Below are positions 62,078-64,000 of a DNA stretch of 64,000 bases, in pieces. Source of the stretch: Synaphobranchus kaupii (lineage: Eukaryota > Chordata > Actinopteri > Anguilliformes > Synaphobranchidae); NCBI GenBank assembly GCA_029718625.1, contig CM056376.1, positions 24,527,130 to 24,591,129 of the forward strand, read 5' to 3'. Position numbers and translations under genes: made by a program. The number at the start of each line of letters is the position of its first letter. The stretch's first letter is position 1. A model generated the notes under the pieces. That model was not told the DNA's origin. It saw only the letters and a program-made list of their open reading frames with translations, and did not search any database.

Positions 62078-62145
62078 CAGTGGCTCTGTGATTCAGGAAC
62101 AGGACTACTAACCTCAACACTGCATGTTCGATTCCCAGCTGGTGG
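62078..62145 (+). mobile_element. SINE head fragment (tRNA-like)
   Basis: GAACAGGACTACTAACCTCA and TGCATGTTCGATTCCCAGCT match the tRNA-like head of the SINE at 22601 (there GAACTGGGCTAGTAACCC and GGTTCGATTCCCAGG). The B box is at 62125-62135. Body and tail are absent or unrecognisable. Confidence 0.6.
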
Positions 62146-62989
62146 GAATCTAATCTAATTGTGAATTCAATTTAAATGTATTATTCTGCTTTATATTGTG
62201 AGGATGTTATCAAGTTTCATACGGAAAAAATAAGTTAAATAGCATTTCACTCATGTTAAACTCTTGATAATAAAAAAAAAGTATTTGCACACCTGGTTAT
62301 TGTAGTACTGGTGCTTGAAGGATAAAGTCAGATATATAGAAAAGAGAAGTACTCCCGCACACCGTATCTTGCATTAATCTCCATTTTTTTATTCAGTGCT
62401 GACGTTTCATTTTTCAAAGGTTTCTGATGTTAAACTCAATTTTGACCCGAACATAACCAGAAGGTTAATGGTTTATTTTATTTATTTTATCTTTCTTAAA
62501 TTCATTAATTTAATTCAGTCAACCTGTTTTAGTTTTTTTTAACTTTTGTGTTTTTAAATTAATCTGGTGCACAAAGTAGTCAGTGGCGTTTCTAGACTCT
62601 GGGGGGCCCCAGGCAAAGAAGACCATTGAGGCCCTCCCTCCCCAGACACACGCCCCATCAGCCCCCATAAAAATGCATTCGGTCAATTGTGCCATTCAAA
62701 AATAATCATTTATTAAAAAATAATAAATAACAGTAGTACAAAAGAAGGAGCAACAACATCTACAGTATGTAAAATCAAACAGGAACATCAAATAAAACAA
62801 AACATTTCTCCTCTCTTGTCCTGTTTCTCATGTTTTCTTGAGGTTTATTTTTAGGGTATTCTTTCATTTTTATCAAAGTTATATCATCAAGCTTGTAAGC
62901 CCCAAAGTGCCTGAGCATTATCTCAAATGGGCTTTGGCATTTCACATTTATGGAAGTCAAAAGCAGTCATAATTCAATTGAAATAGAAA

Positions 62990-63446
62990 ATTTGAAAATG
63001 AAATTGCAATATCACATTTGCAATTTCGTTTCCGATATATGTTCGCATCATTCCGGTCAAAATGAAAATGAAAATTCAATAATCCAATTTTCATTTTCGT
63101 GTGGAGAACGCATCATTACGGTCAAAATTAAAATTAAAATGAAAAGTCCATTTGACATTTATTTTTCTATGTACTCCCAGGTGTAACCCAGTCATATTTA
63201 AAATTAAATTGAAAATGAGAAAAAGAAAAGTCAGTGTTCACCTTTGTAATTTCATTTCCTTAACGTGGTCGCATTATTTAGGTCAGAAATAAAATGAAAT
63301 CTCCATTCACAATTGCGTTTTCAATTCCTCGTGGTCCCAGGTCTAACTCGTCATATTTCAAATTAAACTGAAAATGAGAAAAAGAAAAGTCAATGTTCAC
63401 CTTTGTAATTTCATTTCCTTAACGTGGTAGCATTATTTAGGTCAGA
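62990..63446. repeat. ~159-bp tandem repeat, about 2.9 copies
   Basis: GAAAATGAGAAAAAGAAAAG at 63211 recurs at 63370 (period 159). Both are followed by TTCACCTTTGTAATTTCATT, TTAACGTGGT and GCATTATTTAGGTCAGA. A diverged copy precedes them (from about 62990), sharing CATCATTACGGTCA and CAGTCATATTTAAAATTAAA. Copies contain AAAATGAAA/TTTCATTTT strings on both strands. Confidence 0.85.
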
Positions 63447-63775
63447 TGGCTTGCTACTACACATTAGCTAGCAAACTTAGTCTAACCATCATGTCTATGC
63501 AATTGCAAGCACAATTTTATATACATATATTATCATGCATCTTTCTTTTTCTTGTATTTTGTACCCAGATGTCAACTACATATTTAACAAATTGATTGCT
63601 AGTTAACTTTTACAAATGTTTTATAAGCTAACACTAGCTAAACTCAGTGAGCTAATCGCTGGATAGTTAGCTAGTGCTAGCCAGCTATCGATAACATATG
63701 TAATAGTTTGCTAGTAGGTTGCATATCACTCAGATGCTGATGGTGTATTTATTCAGCATAATTATATCCACTTAC

Positions 63776-63854
63776 CACTGCCTTGATGTCGCTTTTCCTC
63801 CTCCTGTCGCTTTTTCTTTCTTTTCCGGTTACCACTGAGGTATGCTCGTTTCAT
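63776..63854 (-). pseudogene. hAT-type transposase first exon (orphan)
   Basis: On the minus strand ATG at 63854 opens MKRAYLSGNRKRKKKRQEEE followed by KRHQGS and a phase-1 donor GTAAGTGG at 63775. The K-R-x-x-L/Y-S-G-x-x-K-R-K basic start is the characteristic N-terminus of ZMYM/TTF-zinc-finger hAT transposases and their host-domesticated relatives. The exon itself is intact. No TTF finger, RNase H-like domain or hAT dimerisation domain is visible downstream (toward lower coordinates), so I treat it as a remnant. A domesticated gene with deleted exons is less likely. Confidence 0.55.
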
Positions 63855-64000
63855 GCTGCCGACGGTTAGCTACGTTGTAAGTAGGCTATGACAGGTGACT
63901 CTTGTAACTAGAAGGAGCCCCACATAGGGGGTTTCCGTTTTCAGCGGCGGTGCACTAGTGGCTTTATGCTTTATGGGATGTTACTTTACTTAATGACTTT

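Larger units (their letters stand above)
62581..63860 (-). mobile_element. remains of a hAT-like DNA transposon, internally deleted
   Basis: CAGTGGCGTTTCTAGACTCT followed by GGGGGGCCCCAGGC at 62581-62614 is a hAT-type terminus seen in many fish elements. At the opposite side, on the minus strand, sits a transposase-like first exon (63776-63854). Only about 0.8 kb lies between, so most of a roughly 600-residue transposase is gone, partly replaced by a tandem repeat. AATAAA-like signals on the minus strand (about 62700-62725) fit a 3' end. The right terminus and target duplication were not found. Confidence 0.55.

Noticed and set aside
62775..62960. 61-codon minus-strand frame with FEIMLRHFGAYKLDDITL considered as the transposase C-terminus
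   Set aside because: Position inside the hAT remnant is suggestive, but the sequence does not show the hAT dimerisation signature, so it is not called.

Overview
This is vertebrate nuclear DNA, almost certainly from a ray-finned (teleost) fish. The reasons are teleost-type transposable elements (several Tc1/mariner families including a Sleeping Beauty-type element, hAT MITEs, a tRNA-derived SINE and a Gypsy-like solo LTR), very long CA/GT and CT microsatellites, and a minus-strand gene whose first 65 residues read as fish Nogo-66 receptor, rtn4r. There is no prokaryotic or viral gene organisation. Most open reading frames in the window are chance frames or translations of repeats.

Layout. 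The window is dominated by rtn4r on the minus strand. Positions 1-173 are the 5' part of exon 2 (end of the signal peptide, LRRNT cysteine cap, start of the LRR domain). Positions 45395-45416 are the 22-nt coding part of exon 1. Between them lies one 45.2-kb intron (174-45394). The 5' leader and putative promoter follow at about 45417-45990. The intron holds: a hAT MITE (2771-3148); a decayed Tc1 copy with a transposase relic (3299-4156); a minus-strand Tc1 tail (4190-4580); CpG-rich islands (10005-10345 and about 16780-18650); SINEs or SINE tails (11382, 15371, 22601, 26466); a 59-bp minisatellite (25488-25900); a second Tc1 relic (27417-28430); a palindromic Sleeping Beauty-type element (28592-29206); a LINE-like 3' end (32136-32370); a 50-bp minisatellite (33213-33886); a complete solo LTR with its target duplication (35837-36922); and an inverted duplication around 42441-43132.

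Upstream of rtn4r (46-64 kb) the DNA is AT-rich and mostly intergenic in appearance. The best gene signal is a divergent, plus-strand first exon at 49237-49264: strong Kozak context, phase-1 splice donor, and a CCAAT box plus a ZNF143/THAP11-type ACTACA-TTTCCCA motif just upstream. Its later exons were not found and its identity is open. Mobile elements here include a LINE 3' end (51229-51580), a 205-bp hairpin (52972-53177), a TTAA-flanked palindromic MITE (54708-55305), a small hAT MITE with a perfect 8-bp duplication (57488-57681), and the remains of a hAT element with a recognisable transposase first exon (62581-63860).

I see no new multi-gene system. The most unusual items are the palindromic Sleeping Beauty-type element that appears to carry the tail of another Tc1 family's transposase, the promoter-like CpG island in the middle of rtn4r intron 1, and the unidentified divergent first exon.
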